A stretch of 34,740 nucleotides of DNA from Ruminococcus sp. (GTDB taxonomy: Bacteria > Bacillota > Clostridia > Oscillospirales > Acutalibacteraceae): the NCBI GenBank assembly GCA_017404145.1, contig JAFRCW010000014.1, forward strand, positions 1 through 34,740, written 5' to 3'. The translations under genes were made by a program, and so were the position numbers. How positions within the stretch are numbered: the stretch's first letter is position 1; each line of letters starts with the position of its first letter. Shown one piece after another: positions 22,371 to 30,378 of the stretch. The notes below the pieces were generated by a model. It did not search any database. It was given only the letters and a program-made list of their open reading frames with translations, and was not told the origin of the DNA.

Positions 22371-22810
22371 ATATACAAAATCATATGAAGCTCAGCTTTC
22401 TCTCCCGATCGGTCAACGAGGCGTTCGCGCGGGCGGCGGTGTCGTCCTTTCTTTTGCCCCTTGACCCGACGGTAACAGAGCTGTCCGATGTCAGGACGGC
22501 GGTATCGGAAGCGGTCACCAACTGTATCGTACACGCCTATCCCGATACGACCGGCGTCGTATACATAGACGCGAAAATCACCGATACCAATAAAGTGATC
22601 ATCCGGATCCGCGACTCAGGCGTCGGGATCGAAAACATAAAACAGGCGATGGAACCGCTCTTTACCACCTCTTCGGACGAGAGAGCCGGCTTGGGCTTTG
22701 CGGTGATGCAGAGCTTTATGGACAGGGTGCGGGTACGCTCTCAAAAGGGCAAGGGTACCGTCGTCACGCTGGAAAAATTCATCGACAAACTCCCCGATGA
22801 CAAGAAATGA
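22367..22810 (+). CDS. spoIIAB: Anti-sigma F factor / serine kinase SpoIIAB
   Basis: The 147-residue GHKL-type kinase holds sigma F inactive and phosphorylates SpoIIAA. The N-box EAVTNCIVHAY, the G1 box IRDSGVGIENI and the G2-like segment RAGLGFAVMQSFMD are all visible. Its ATG overlaps the spoIIAA stop (ATGA) and its own 3' end overlaps sigF by 14 bp, giving tightly coupled, stoichiometric synthesis, as expected for a partner-switching module. Length is normal. Confidence 0.96.
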   Translation: MNIQNHMKLSFLSRSVNEAFARAAVSSFLLPLDPTVTELSDVRTAVSEAVTNCIVHAYPDTTGVVYIDAKITDTNKVIIRIRDSGVGIENIKQAMEPLFTTSSDERAGLGFAVMQSFMDRVRVRSQKGKGTVVTLEKFIDKLPDDKK

Positions 22811-23444
22811 ACGGATAGAAGAGAATCTCGGGCTTGTCCGCGCCTGCGCAAACCGCTTTCGGGACAAGGGCGTCGAATACGAAGAACTGATCTCCGCGGG
22901 AACGCTCGGGATGATCAAAGCGGCAGACCGTTACGATCCGACGCTCGGCTTTCGGTTCTCCACCTATGCCGTGCCGGTGATCTTAGGAGAGATAAGAGCG
23001 CTGTTTCGCGAGGGCGGCGCGGTCAAGGTCTCACGCTCTCTGAAGGATCTGTCACAAAAGGCAAAAAGGATCAGTGAGGAATACCAAAAAGAACACGGCG
23101 TTCCCATCACCGTCAAAACGCTCGCAAAGCTTCTCGGCGTAGACGAATACAAAGCGTCCGACGCGCTGTGCGCCTCTTCTCCCCCGCTCTCGCTTTCGGA
23201 CTGTACACAAGAGGGCGGCGCGCCGGATATCCCCGTCCCCTCCGGAGAGGAAGAGCTTATTGAACACCTCGCGCTGACTCAGGCGATCAAAAGGCTCAGT
23301 GAAGAAGAACAAAACATCGTCCGGCTGCGGTACTTTGAGCAAAACACACAGTCAAAAACTGCCGCCCTGCTCTCCACCACACAGGTTCAGATCTCGCGGA
23401 AAGAAAAGAAAATCCTCTCAAAGCTCAGAATGATGCTGCTGTAG
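22797..23444 (+). CDS. sigF: RNA polymerase sigma factor F
   Basis: The first forespore-specific sigma factor of sporulation, 215 residues. Region 2 shows GVEYEELISAGTLGMIKAADRYDPTLGFRFSTYAVP, region 3 follows SRSLKDLSQKA, and region 4 has EEEQNIVRLRYFEQNTQSKTAALLSTTQVQISRKEKKIL. The start lies within spoIIAB, with no separate good ribosome binding site, so expression depends on coupling. The set spoIIAA-spoIIAB-sigF indicates that the organism can initiate endospore formation, though other sporulation genes are outside the window. Confidence 0.95.
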   Translation: MTRNERIEENLGLVRACANRFRDKGVEYEELISAGTLGMIKAADRYDPTLGFRFSTYAVPVILGEIRALFREGGAVKVSRSLKDLSQKAKRISEEYQKEHGVPITVKTLAKLLGVDEYKASDALCASSPPLSLSDCTQEGGAPDIPVPSGEEELIEHLALTQAIKRLSEEEQNIVRLRYFEQNTQSKTAALLSTTQVQISRKEKKILSKLRMMLL

Positions 23445-23462
23445 TCTCTGATAACAATCAAC

Positions 23463-23493
23463 AGCCTGCCTTTTGAATGAAAAGGCAGGCTGT
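23463..23493. terminator. Probable bidirectional terminator between sigF and the dockerin-like gene
   Basis: Perfect 13-bp stem CAGCCTGCCTTTT-GAATG-AAAAGGCAGGCTG between convergent genes. The T-runs are short on both sides, but the A/T parts of the stem help. Confidence 0.7.
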
Positions 23494-23509
23494 TTGAATG
23501 TGTATTTCA

Positions 23510-25735
23510 TTATTGATAGATCGACGTATTTCCCTTTACATGATTGTACAAGGTGTTCACGTCTCGTATGTTGACCTGATTGTCGTGTCTTGCGACGTCG
23601 CCGCATTTGATCGCATATTCGTCGGTCACTGTCGGATTCCCTTTCACATGATTATACGCCGCGTTGACGTCTCTGATATTGACCTTGCCGTCAAGCGTGA
23701 AATCACCCAGCGGATTGATCTTCAGCTCCAGCGCCGTATCGGCGGAGAGCGTTACCTCAAAGCTGCGGGAAACGTGGTACGCCTTGTCGACACTCAGCAC
23801 ATAGCTGCCGGCGGTAAGCCCTTCAAAAAGGTATGGCGCCTCGCAGCTATCCATCACCTGAGAAGCAAGAGGCTCCTCCTCTCCTGCGCGGTAGAGCTTT
23901 ACCTCGGCGTGATCGCCGCGCTCCTTTAAGTATGTGATCACCTTGCCGCTGATGCTGAAGGTATCTCCGGTCTGTCTGCCGTTGTAGACGAATACGCCAT
24001 CATCCGCTTTCAGGACAAAATTTTTCTCATCCTTCACGGGGACAAGCTCTTCCACGACTGTCAGCTTGTCAGGATCTACATGATCCGCTTCGGTAAACAG
24101 GTACCGATCCTCAGAAACAGAAATCGGCTCATAGGAATATATGTGGATCTCTTCCTTCTCTCCGTCATAGAATCTCTCGACCATATAGCGGTTGCCTTCT
24201 TCGTCCTGATAGCCGGGTCCGCTGACGCGGTCAACGCGGAAGCCGTTATATTCATAGCACAGGGGATAACCCCATTCATCCTTGACCCTCTGATAATCGC
24301 CGCTGTCAAAGAAGCTCTCATCCTCTACGATAACCTCTTCAAACGAATCGTCGTCCACATAGATGCCGCACGCTTCGTCATAGAGGAATCTCACAACAGC
24401 GTGATACTCTCCCCTCTCGGGATCCCATCTTCCGGTATAAGCATATAAGCCGTCGGGATCCGAAGCACAGGTAACCTTCTCGGCAAGGCGGGAAATATTT
24501 TCGGGTTCTTCCAAAACGAAACCTGTCAGACACACCTGACCGCCGTCGTCGTATACATACTCGAAACCTTCGCCGGAGACTCCCTCTGCCGGTTTGAAAA
24601 GACAGAGTCCGTCCATCCCGTCGATTTCCTCATACGTTCCGTACACATTGGCGGACGTACCGGTTTCGGGATCATATACCGATGAGGTAACATAAAAGTT
24701 TCCCTTGCCGTCTGTCACCACGGGCAAATAAGCATATCCGCTGAACCAAAACGGATTGTAGACAGGGATCGTATCGCCGTCCCCGTCGTACGCGAAGCTG
24801 TAGTCACAGTCCTCGCTCTCGAACTCGTCCATATACATACTGGTTCCGTAAAGCGTCTCATAGATATCCTCGGAGAAGCTCGGATCGGGCAGATAACCGC
24901 CCAGACTCTCGACATAAACGAGCTTTCTGATGATGATGCCCTCGTCACCCTCCGCCTCGGCAAACTGCTGTCCGACATAAAAGCCGTCGGGATCGGATTT
25001 GCTGATCAGGCGATCGCCGAGATAGGCTCTGGGTTCTTCATAAACCTTGCGGTAACCCTCCAGCCACAGCGATTCTTCTCTCTCGTTATAGCCCTCAGAG
25101 AGAGCGCCGTTGTGTACGCCGTCAAAGGTGATCCGATCCGCGGGCGTCTCGCCCTTGGCGTTGATGATCACAGCCGAGCCGATACGGTTGTCGTCGCCGG
25201 CGTAAAGGGTCGCTGTCACATCCGTACCGAAGCTCAGCGAGATATCTTTCCCCTGGGAATTCAGATCGACCGCAGTATCGTAAAGCAGGTTCTCGTTGAC
25301 GGTCAGACTGCCCGTGCCGTAGATATGAAGACTCGAACCTTCTCCCTCGATCCTGCCGAGAGAACAGTCGCCTCTGACACAGAGGTTCAAGGTATCAAGC
25401 ATAAAACCGGCATGGAGGATCCTGTCAGCCGCCTGCAGGTTGTCGATCACCAGTGTGGAAGTCGCGGGATAATATGTCACACCCTCGATCTCTTCCGCCT
25501 TATCGGAGAAGCGGTCATAGATCACCTGCTGCTGAATCAGCACCGCGCCCCATTCGGGATCAACCTGATACGCGGGGGTGCCGTCTTCGTTCGTATACAT
25601 CAGCGAAACAAAGTCGCCGTACTCGGGACCGGGCTCTCCCGAATCCTCGGGGTCGCCGCCGTCGGCAAACGCCGCAAAGGAACACACGGAGAATACCAGC
25701 GTCAGCGCCAGAAGCAGGGATAATAGTTTTTTCAT
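23510..25735 (-). CDS. Secreted protein with dockerin-like C-terminus
   Basis: A 741-residue exported acidic protein. Residues 1-24 are a signal peptide (MKKLLSLLLALTLVFS..., ending AFA). Residues 80-215 are beta-rich (LVIDNLQAADRI, GSLTVNENL), resembling carbohydrate-binding beta-sandwich proteins of gut Firmicutes. Two tandem modules of about 180 residues then begin SDPDGFY (247) and SDPDGLY (425). About residues 610-675 form a Cna-B/SpaA-like domain. The last 65 residues have two Ca-loop-helix repeats, GDFTLDGKVNIRDVNAAYNHVKG and GDVARHDNQVNIRDVNTLYNHVKG, a type I dockerin pattern. No cohesin or catalytic domain is visible, so it is probably a structural or binding component at the cell surface. 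It has a -10 (25788-25783) and AAAGGAG before the ATG. Confidence 0.88.
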   Translation of the reverse strand: MKKLLSLLLALTLVFSVCSFAAFADGGDPEDSGEPGPEYGDFVSLMYTNEDGTPAYQVDPEWGAVLIQQQVIYDRFSDKAEEIEGVTYYPATSTLVIDNLQAADRILHAGFMLDTLNLCVRGDCSLGRIEGEGSSLHIYGTGSLTVNENLLYDTAVDLNSQGKDISLSFGTDVTATLYAGDDNRIGSAVIINAKGETPADRITFDGVHNGALSEGYNEREESLWLEGYRKVYEEPRAYLGDRLISKSDPDGFYVGQQFAEAEGDEGIIIRKLVYVESLGGYLPDPSFSEDIYETLYGTSMYMDEFESEDCDYSFAYDGDGDTIPVYNPFWFSGYAYLPVVTDGKGNFYVTSSVYDPETGTSANVYGTYEEIDGMDGLCLFKPAEGVSGEGFEYVYDDGGQVCLTGFVLEEPENISRLAEKVTCASDPDGLYAYTGRWDPERGEYHAVVRFLYDEACGIYVDDDSFEEVIVEDESFFDSGDYQRVKDEWGYPLCYEYNGFRVDRVSGPGYQDEEGNRYMVERFYDGEKEEIHIYSYEPISVSEDRYLFTEADHVDPDKLTVVEELVPVKDEKNFVLKADDGVFVYNGRQTGDTFSISGKVITYLKERGDHAEVKLYRAGEEEPLASQVMDSCEAPYLFEGLTAGSYVLSVDKAYHVSRSFEVTLSADTALELKINPLGDFTLDGKVNIRDVNAAYNHVKGNPTVTDEYAIKCGDVARHDNQVNIRDVNTLYNHVKGNTSIYQ

Positions 25736-25782
25736 AGTAAAACTCCTTTTCTATTGATTATCCGAAAAGCATGTTATTTTTG

Positions 25783-25788
25783 ATTATA
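25783..25788 (-). promoter_or_regulatory. -10 element for the dockerin-like gene
   Basis: TATAAT on the minus strand, 48 bases upstream of the ATG; the -35 region is only T-rich. Confidence 0.5.
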
Positions 25789-25840
25789 GCATATTCTCCC
25801 GCATAAAAAAAGTAGTATCAAAGAATAAAGGAAAAGAAAA

Positions 25841-25875
25841 TCCTCCCAAGAAAATCCTTGGGAGGACGCCTTTTG
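25841..25875 (-). terminator. Terminator of the sigma/anti-sigma operon
   Basis: On the minus strand TCCTCCCAAG-GATTTT-CTTGGGAGGA followed by TTTTCTTTT. The stem sequence is identical to that of the metA terminator at 27159-27188. Confidence 0.88.
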
Positions 25876-26604
25876 TTAGTCGATCTCGTGTACTGCCATC
25901 ACACCATCCGGATAGGTGACGCTCAACCGCTTGGTCAGTATATCGCCGTCGGAAAATGTGACGGTAATTTCGATGATATCGTCCCGCTCGCCGCAGATAT
26001 CCTCGGGCTGCAGGAAATATCCGTCGTCACCAGTCGCGACATAGGAGATATGATACCGATACTGCTTACTCCAATCCGCCGTATGATCCAGATCCGATTT
26101 CGCATAATACTCGCTCAGCCCGAATTTGTCCGGTCTCCCGAGATAGAAGGGATCTTCCTCCCCGCCAGAGTCATACCACATCCCCCAGTCGTCGCCGATG
26201 TTTTCAGAGTCGGAATCATACCAGACGCAAAACCTTCCGAAGCCGTTGAGCGAACGGAAGCTCACATCCTCGATATCGTCGCCGTCGATCAGCATTTCCG
26301 CTTCCATCGTATAATAGCGGTCAAGAAAGTTCCCGTTCATATCATACATCGTGATCTCGGAATAAACCTTGCCCGACGCACTATCAAGAAGCCGGTTCTC
26401 CGCCGCGGAAACCTCCAGCACAAAGCTGTGGCGATTCGAAAAAAACGCGGGAATCATCATCGCCGAGATCATCACCAGTACCAGCGCCGCCGCAATCATA
26501 GACTTGATACCTATCCTGCGGCTTGTTCTTTCCCGATAAGAAAACGCTTCTGCCTCGGGATCACAATACGCCTTCATCATCCTATCAAATCTTTCTTCAT
26601 TCAT
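25876..26604 (-). CDS. Putative membrane anti-sigma factor
   Basis: A 242-residue protein with a cytosolic N-terminus of about 32 residues (MNEERFDRMMKAYCDPEAE...), one membrane segment (about 33-55) and an extracytoplasmic beta-rich, acidic domain with many Tyr, Trp and Asp residues. Its gene overlaps the ECF sigma gene by 8 bp, the usual arrangement for a sigma factor and its membrane anti-sigma. The N-terminal helix would hold the sigma factor; the outer domain would sense a signal. I see no zinc-binding anti-sigma motif (HxxxCxxC), so it is not a ZAS protein. The outer domain matches no family I can name. Role is inferred from position and topology. Confidence 0.75.
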   Translation of the reverse strand: MNEERFDRMMKAYCDPEAEAFSYRERTSRRIGIKSMIAAALVLVMISAMMIPAFFSNRHSFVLEVSAAENRLLDSASGKVYSEITMYDMNGNFLDRYYTMEAEMLIDGDDIEDVSFRSLNGFGRFCVWYDSDSENIGDDWGMWYDSGGEEDPFYLGRPDKFGLSEYYAKSDLDHTADWSKQYRYHISYVATGDDGYFLQPEDICGERDDIIEITVTFSDGDILTKRLSVTYPDGVMAVHEID

Positions 26605-27094
26605 ATTCGCTTAGCTCCTTTCTGAGTTGCTTTCGCGCCGTACTCAAGCGTGACTTGACCGTGCCTTCGGGAATGTTCAGTAATTCTGCCAGTTCCAAAA
26701 CGCTGTAGCCTCGATAGTAGTAGAGAACGATCGCTTCTCTCAAAGGCGGCGTCAGCTTTTTGACAGCGTCCTTCAGAACAATAGAAGTGTCGGCGTCTTT
26801 CTCCTCGGACGGGATGGATATAATCACCTTCTCCTGTTCTTCCGCAGAAGGAAACTTCCATATCTTCCCACGCTCATAACGGCGCACTTTGTCACGGTAT
26901 GTATTCACACAGATCGCAAACAGCCATTTTTCAAAAGGCTTTTCGGCATCATACCTTCTAATATTCCGGATTGCTTTCTCCCACGTAGTCTGAAACAGAT
27001 CTTCCGCGTCCTCCCGCCGATCAGTCAGAGAGATACACAGCTTGGTCAGCGCTAAGCTATACTCACTGATATATTTTTCTATAGGCTTTTTCAT
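26597..27094 (-). CDS. ECF-type RNA polymerase sigma factor
   Basis: A 165-residue extracytoplasmic-function sigma factor. Region 2 includes TDRREDAEDLFQTTWEKAIRNI and KPFEKWLFAICVNTYRD; region 4 is LTPPLREAIVLYYYRGYSVLELAELLNIPEGTVKSRLSTARKQLRKEL. It lacks regions 1 and 3, normal for this class. GGAGGT lies six bases before the ATG. It overlaps the membrane protein gene downstream. A promoter of ECF form (GAACC, 16 bp, CGTATA) directly upstream suggests that it activates its own transcription. Confidence 0.94.
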   Translation of the reverse strand: MKKPIEKYISEYSLALTKLCISLTDRREDAEDLFQTTWEKAIRNIRRYDAEKPFEKWLFAICVNTYRDKVRRYERGKIWKFPSAEEQEKVIISIPSEEKDADTSIVLKDAVKKLTPPLREAIVLYYYRGYSVLELAELLNIPEGTVKSRLSTARKQLRKELSEYE

Positions 27095-27124
27095 GGTCGA
27101 CCTCCGATGAAAGCTTTCACTATA

Positions 27125-27151
27125 TATACGGATGAGAGAGGTATTCGGTTC
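27125..27151 (-). promoter_or_regulatory. Putative ECF-type autoregulated promoter
   Basis: On the minus strand GAACC (27151-27147), 16-bp spacer, CGTATA (27130-27125), resembling ECF sigma promoters (GAAC and CGT cores). It is between the metA terminator and the sigma gene, leaving a leader of about 25 bases. Confidence 0.6.
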
Positions 27152-27158
27152 AAAAAAA

Positions 27159-27188
27159 TCCTCCCAAGAATGATACTCCTTGGGAGGA
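27159..27188 (-). terminator. Terminator of metA
   Basis: On the minus strand TCCTCCCAAG, a 10-base loop, CTTGGGAGGA and a run of seven T. It lies 153 bp after the metA stop; the space between is occupied by palindromic repeats. Confidence 0.85.
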
Positions 27189-27213
27189 ATTGTTTAATAA
27201 GTTGGATTCTATT

Positions 27214-27298
27214 GTAGGGGAGGGTCTTGACCCTCCCGCTCAGCAGAAATCCTATATATCATTGACATCGGGAAAGGCAAGATCTTCCCCTATAGCTG
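27214..27298. repeat. GTAGGG palindromic element after metA
   Basis: GTAGGG followed by a perfect palindrome GGGAGGGTC-TT-GACCCTCCC (27218-27237), and a second GGGAA...AAGATCTTCCCC palindrome ending CCCTATAG near 27297. Same form as the elements at 5695 and 3547 with a different stem sequence. Confidence 0.75.
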
Positions 27299-27340
27299 CT
27301 ATTCTGATTAAGGAGATTTCAACACAAGGCTCTGTTGTGG

Positions 27341-28276
27341 TCAATCCTGCTCATACATCCTTTTAAGCTCCTCCAGATCATAGGGGGTCTGCTGATAGAG
27401 GTAGTAGTTGAGCCAGTTCATAAAGAGCAGGGAGGCGTGGCTTTTCCATGTCATCACGGGCTTGCGGTTGACGTTGTTGTCGGGAAAGTAGTTGTAGGGG
27501 ATGTCGATTTTCAGCCCCTTCTTAACGTCGCGGTAATACTCCTTCGCGAGTGTATCGTAGTCATACTCGCAGTGACCGAAGAGATAGAACTCTCTGCCGT
27601 TCTTGGAGCAGACGATCGCCGCGCCCGCCGCCTTGGAGGTCGCGAGGATGATCAGCTCTTCCTGCTTCTCGATATCCTCCGATCTGACGCCCGTATAGCG
27701 GGAATGAGGGATCAAGAAGAAGTCGTCAAAGCCGCGCATCAGGGGATGCTTGTTGTTGACGATCTTGTGGTTAAAGATGCCGAAGAGCTTTTTTTGGAGA
27801 TTATGCTTCTCTATCCCATAGCGGTAGTACAGTCCCGCCTGCGCGCCCCAGCAGATGAACATCGTCGAGTAAACGTGCTTCTTCGCCCAGTTGAAAACGG
27901 AACACAGCTCGTCCCAGTAGTCGACCTCTTCAAACTCCAGCAGCTCTACCGGCGCGCCGGTGACGATCATACCGTCAAACCGCTCGTCCCGGATCTCGTC
28001 AAAGGTCTTGTAGAACTTGGTCAGGTGTTCCTCACTGGTGTTCTTCGAGTGATGGCTCGCCATCTTAAGCAGCTCGATATCCACCTGTAAGGGAGAGTTG
28101 CCGAGCAGGCGCAAAAGCTGGGTCTCGGTCGCCACCTTGGTGGGCATGAGGTTGAGAATGACGATCTTCAGCGGCCGTATATCCTGTGTGGTCGCCCGGG
28201 TCTCGGGCATCACGAATATATTCTCACTTTCTAAGATTTTTGTCGCCGGCAGATCGTTGGGAATTTTAATCGGCAT
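27341..28276 (-). CDS. metA: Homoserine O-acetyltransferase, MetA type
   Basis: The 311-residue enzyme acylates homoserine at the start of methionine synthesis. The nucleophile Cys142 (FICWGAQAG), His235 and Glu237 (LFGHCEYD) are in the expected places. Position 111 is Glu ([11 protein letters not shown]); in this family Glu111 is linked to acetyl-CoA and Gly111 to succinyl-CoA use, so I call it an acetyltransferase despite the metA name often annotated as succinyltransferase. AAAGGAG lies before the ATG. No SAM riboswitch or T-box is visible in the 95 bp upstream, which is repeat. It appears to be a single-gene unit with its own terminator. Confidence 0.93.
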   Translation of the reverse strand: MPIKIPNDLPATKILESENIFVMPETRATTQDIRPLKIVILNLMPTKVATETQLLRLLGNSPLQVDIELLKMASHHSKNTSEEHLTKFYKTFDEIRDERFDGMIVTGAPVELLEFEEVDYWDELCSVFNWAKKHVYSTMFICWGAQAGLYYRYGIEKHNLQKKLFGIFNHKIVNNKHPLMRGFDDFFLIPHSRYTGVRSEDIEKQEELIILATSKAAGAAIVCSKNGREFYLFGHCEYDYDTLAKEYYRDVKKGLKIDIPYNYFPDNNVNRKPVMTWKSHASLLFMNWLNYYLYQQTPYDLEELKRMYEQD

Positions 28277-28299
28277 ATCGACCGCTCCTTTCTTTATAA

Positions 28300-28371
28300 A
28301 CTAAGAGATAAGAACTAAGAAATAAGAACTGCGGGAGGGCTCCGCCCTCACCCAAATCCTAATTCCTCATT
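28300..28371. repeat. AACTAAG heptads and a GAGGG palindrome between metA and proS
   Basis: AACTAAG, AGATAAG, AACTAAG, AAATAAG, AACTGCG in 7-bp register, then GAGGGCTCCGCCCTC, then CCTAATT/CCTCATT heptads. The same GGGAGGG...CCCTCACCC form is at 180-200. Confidence 0.8.
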
Positions 28372-29811
28372 TTAATATTGTTTCCCCCAATAGACCATAT
28401 GCTTTGCGGGACGTCCGCAGCATACGCAAACATCACTGAGGCGTTCCTCCTCGAAGGGGATACATCTGGACTTGACGCCACCGGTCTCGTCCTTGAGCTG
28501 ATCCTCACAGGCAGAGTCGCCGCACCACATCGCCTTGATGAAGCCGGGCTTGTTCTTCGCTGTCTCGAGGAACTCCTCATGGGTCAGCGCAACGTGCGTT
28601 TTTGCTTTAGTGTTTTCCAAAGCGCGGTTGTACATATCCTCGTGGATGGTCTCGAGCAGCTTCTCGATGGTCTCTTCCACGCCGTCGAGGGAAGTGAAGA
28701 TCTTCTCTCTGGTGTCGCGTCTGACCAGCACGCACTGGTTTTTCTCGATATCCTTGGGACCGAGCTCGAGTCTTAAAGGCACGCCCTTCATCTCATACTG
28801 GGCAAACTTCCATCCCGGAGACTGATCGGAGTCGTCGAGTTTTGTTCTGAAACGCTTCCTGAGGTTCTCGTATACCTCGTTCGCCTTGTCCAGAACGCCC
28901 TCCTTGTGCTGGGCGATAGGCAGGATCACTACTTGGATCGGAGCAACCTTCGGGGGCAGTACTAAGCCGTCGTCATCGGAATGTACCATGATCAGCGCGC
29001 CAATCATACGGGTAGAGGTACCCCACGAGGTCTGATGGGGGTAGTGGAGCTTGTTGTCTCTGCCGGTATAGGTGATGTCAAAGCTCTTCGCAAAGCCGTC
29101 GCCGAAGTAGTGGGAGGTACCGCCCTGCAAAGCGACGCCGTTATGCATCATCGGCTCGATTGTGTAGGTCTCTTCCGCGCCCGCAAACTTCTCTTTATCG
29201 GTCTTCTTGCCGAAAACGGCAGGGATCGCAAGAGTCTCCTTGTAGAAGTCAATATATACCTGCAGCATCCTGCGGGTCTCTTCGATCGCTTCTTCGGCGA
29301 TCTCGTGCATCGTGTGACCCTCCTGCCACAAGAACTCGGAGGTTCTCAGGAAAGGACGGGTGGTCTTCTCCCAGCGGACAACAGAACACCACTGGTTGTA
29401 GAGCTTGGGCAGATCGCGGTAGGTGTTGATCACCTTCGCGTAATGCTCACAGAACAGGGTCTCGGAGGTCGGACGGACGCAAAGGCGCTCGCTGAGCTTT
29501 TCCGATCCGCCGACCGTCACCCACGCACACTCGGGCGCGAAGCCCTCAACGTGATCCTTCTCCTTCTGGAGCAGGCTCTCGGGGATGAACATCGGCATAT
29601 AGACGTTCTCGTGTCCCGTCTCCTTAAAGCGGCGGTCCATATCATTTCTCATATTCTCCCAGATCGCGAAGCCGTAGGGACGGATCACCATACAGCCCTT
29701 CACGCCGGAATAGTCAACCAGCTCTGCCTTTTTCACGATATCGGTATACCATTTTGCAAAATCCTCGTCGCGGCTCGTGATCGCCTCGACCATTTTTTTA
29801 TCCTTCGCCAT
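28372..29811 (-). CDS. proS: Prolyl-tRNA synthetase (ProS type 3, eukaryote/archaeal-like)
   Basis: A 479-residue class II synthetase that charges tRNA-Pro. It is the shorter ProS form without the editing insertion, and has the extra C-terminal zinc-type domain: Cys residues in [12 protein letters not shown] and [13 protein letters not shown], ending VYWGKQY. Motif 2 is visible as [27 protein letters not shown], and motif 3-like [12 protein letters not shown] and [18 protein letters not shown] follow. Full length. It has a very good promoter (29885-29857). A tRNA-Pro gene with GGG anticodon is at 34520 in the same window. Confidence 0.96.
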   Translation of the reverse strand: MAKDKKMVEAITSRDEDFAKWYTDIVKKAELVDYSGVKGCMVIRPYGFAIWENMRNDMDRRFKETGHENVYMPMFIPESLLQKEKDHVEGFAPECAWVTVGGSEKLSERLCVRPTSETLFCEHYAKVINTYRDLPKLYNQWCSVVRWEKTTRPFLRTSEFLWQEGHTMHEIAEEAIEETRRMLQVYIDFYKETLAIPAVFGKKTDKEKFAGAEETYTIEPMMHNGVALQGGTSHYFGDGFAKSFDITYTGRDNKLHYPHQTSWGTSTRMIGALIMVHSDDDGLVLPPKVAPIQVVILPIAQHKEGVLDKANEVYENLRKRFRTKLDDSDQSPGWKFAQYEMKGVPLRLELGPKDIEKNQCVLVRRDTREKIFTSLDGVEETIEKLLETIHEDMYNRALENTKAKTHVALTHEEFLETAKNKPGFIKAMWCGDSACEDQLKDETGGVKSRCIPFEEERLSDVCVCCGRPAKHMVYWGKQY

Positions 29812-29856
29812 ATCATTAACCCTCCGAAGTTGGAAATTGAATTTACACTTCTATAT

Positions 29857-29885
29857 ATTATACATAGATGCAATCCGTTTTGCAA
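29857..29885 (-). promoter_or_regulatory. Housekeeping promoter of proS
   Basis: TTGCAA, 17-bp spacer, TATAAT on the minus strand, 46 bases before the start. No T-box leader fits in this space. Confidence 0.8.
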
Positions 29886-29940
29886 GCGGTATTTCTCACA
29901 GTTTTATCCTTGGAACGACCGCTTTATTAGGTAAAAAATA

Positions 29941-29962
29941 AAGCGCAGCCTAAGCCGCGCTT
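29941..29962 (-). terminator. Terminator of acpP
   Basis: AAGCGC...GCGCTT stem with an inner GGC/GCC extension, followed on the minus strand by TATTTTTT. Confidence 0.85.
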
Positions 29963-29975
29963 CTTCGAGGATGAA

Positions 29976-30203
29976 TCAGGTGTTTGTTTCGATGTAGTTG
30001 ACAAGCTCTCCTACTGTGCGGATGTTCTCGATCTCCTCGTCGGGGATCTCGATCTCAAACTCGTCTTCGATAGACATCAGAAGATCAACAACGTCAAGAG
30101 AATCGGCGCCTAAATCGTCCTGCATATCGGTTTCCAGCGTGATAGCGTCTTCTTCTACGTCGAACTGTTCGGCAAGGATAACCTTCACTTTTTCTAAAAC
30201 CAT
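29976..30203 (-). CDS. acpP: Acyl carrier protein
   Basis: A 75-residue acidic acyl carrier protein. The 4'-phosphopantetheine is attached at Ser35 in [10 protein letters not shown]. It is the normal length, with helices [17 protein letters not shown] and [16 protein letters not shown]. It carries growing chains in fatty acid synthesis. GGAGG lies before the ATG, with a strong own promoter and a terminator, so it is expressed alone; no fab genes are adjacent. Confidence 0.96.
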   Translation of the reverse strand: MVLEKVKVILAEQFDVEEDAITLETDMQDDLGADSLDVVDLLMSIEDEFEIEIPDEEIENIRTVGELVNYIETNT

Positions 30204-30250
30204 CGTGTTTCCTCCTATTGATTTTGCGTAGGAATAAATACCTTACACAC

Positions 30251-30279
30251 ATATTATTAGTAATATCACGCTTTGTCAA
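30251..30279 (-). promoter_or_regulatory. Strong promoter of acpP
   Basis: Consensus TTGACA (30279-30274), 17-bp spacer, TAATAT (30256-30251) on the minus strand, 48 bases from the ATG. Confidence 0.85.
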
Positions 30280-30341
30280 TAATTATGTCAATTTTTTAAT
30301 CGTTAGTGCTGTATGAGAAAATTAAATCTACATTTTTTGCT

Positions 30342-30367
30342 GAAAAACGGCGGGATCGCTCCCGCCG
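30342..30367 (-). terminator. Terminator of the XRE regulator gene
   Basis: CGGCGGGA-GCGA-TCCCGCCG stem followed by TTTTTC on the minus strand. Confidence 0.88.
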
Positions 30368-30378
30368 CTTTCATACTG

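Noticed and set aside
28277..28371. SAM riboswitch or T-box before metA
   Set aside because: The 95 bases are heptads and one palindrome, too short and without the conserved motifs.
27335..29934. Long frames on the plus strand opposite metA and proS
   Set aside because: They mirror well-identified minus-strand genes and have shadow-type composition.
29812..29975. T-box leader before proS
   Set aside because: The promoter lies only 46 bases from the start, leaving no room for a T-box.
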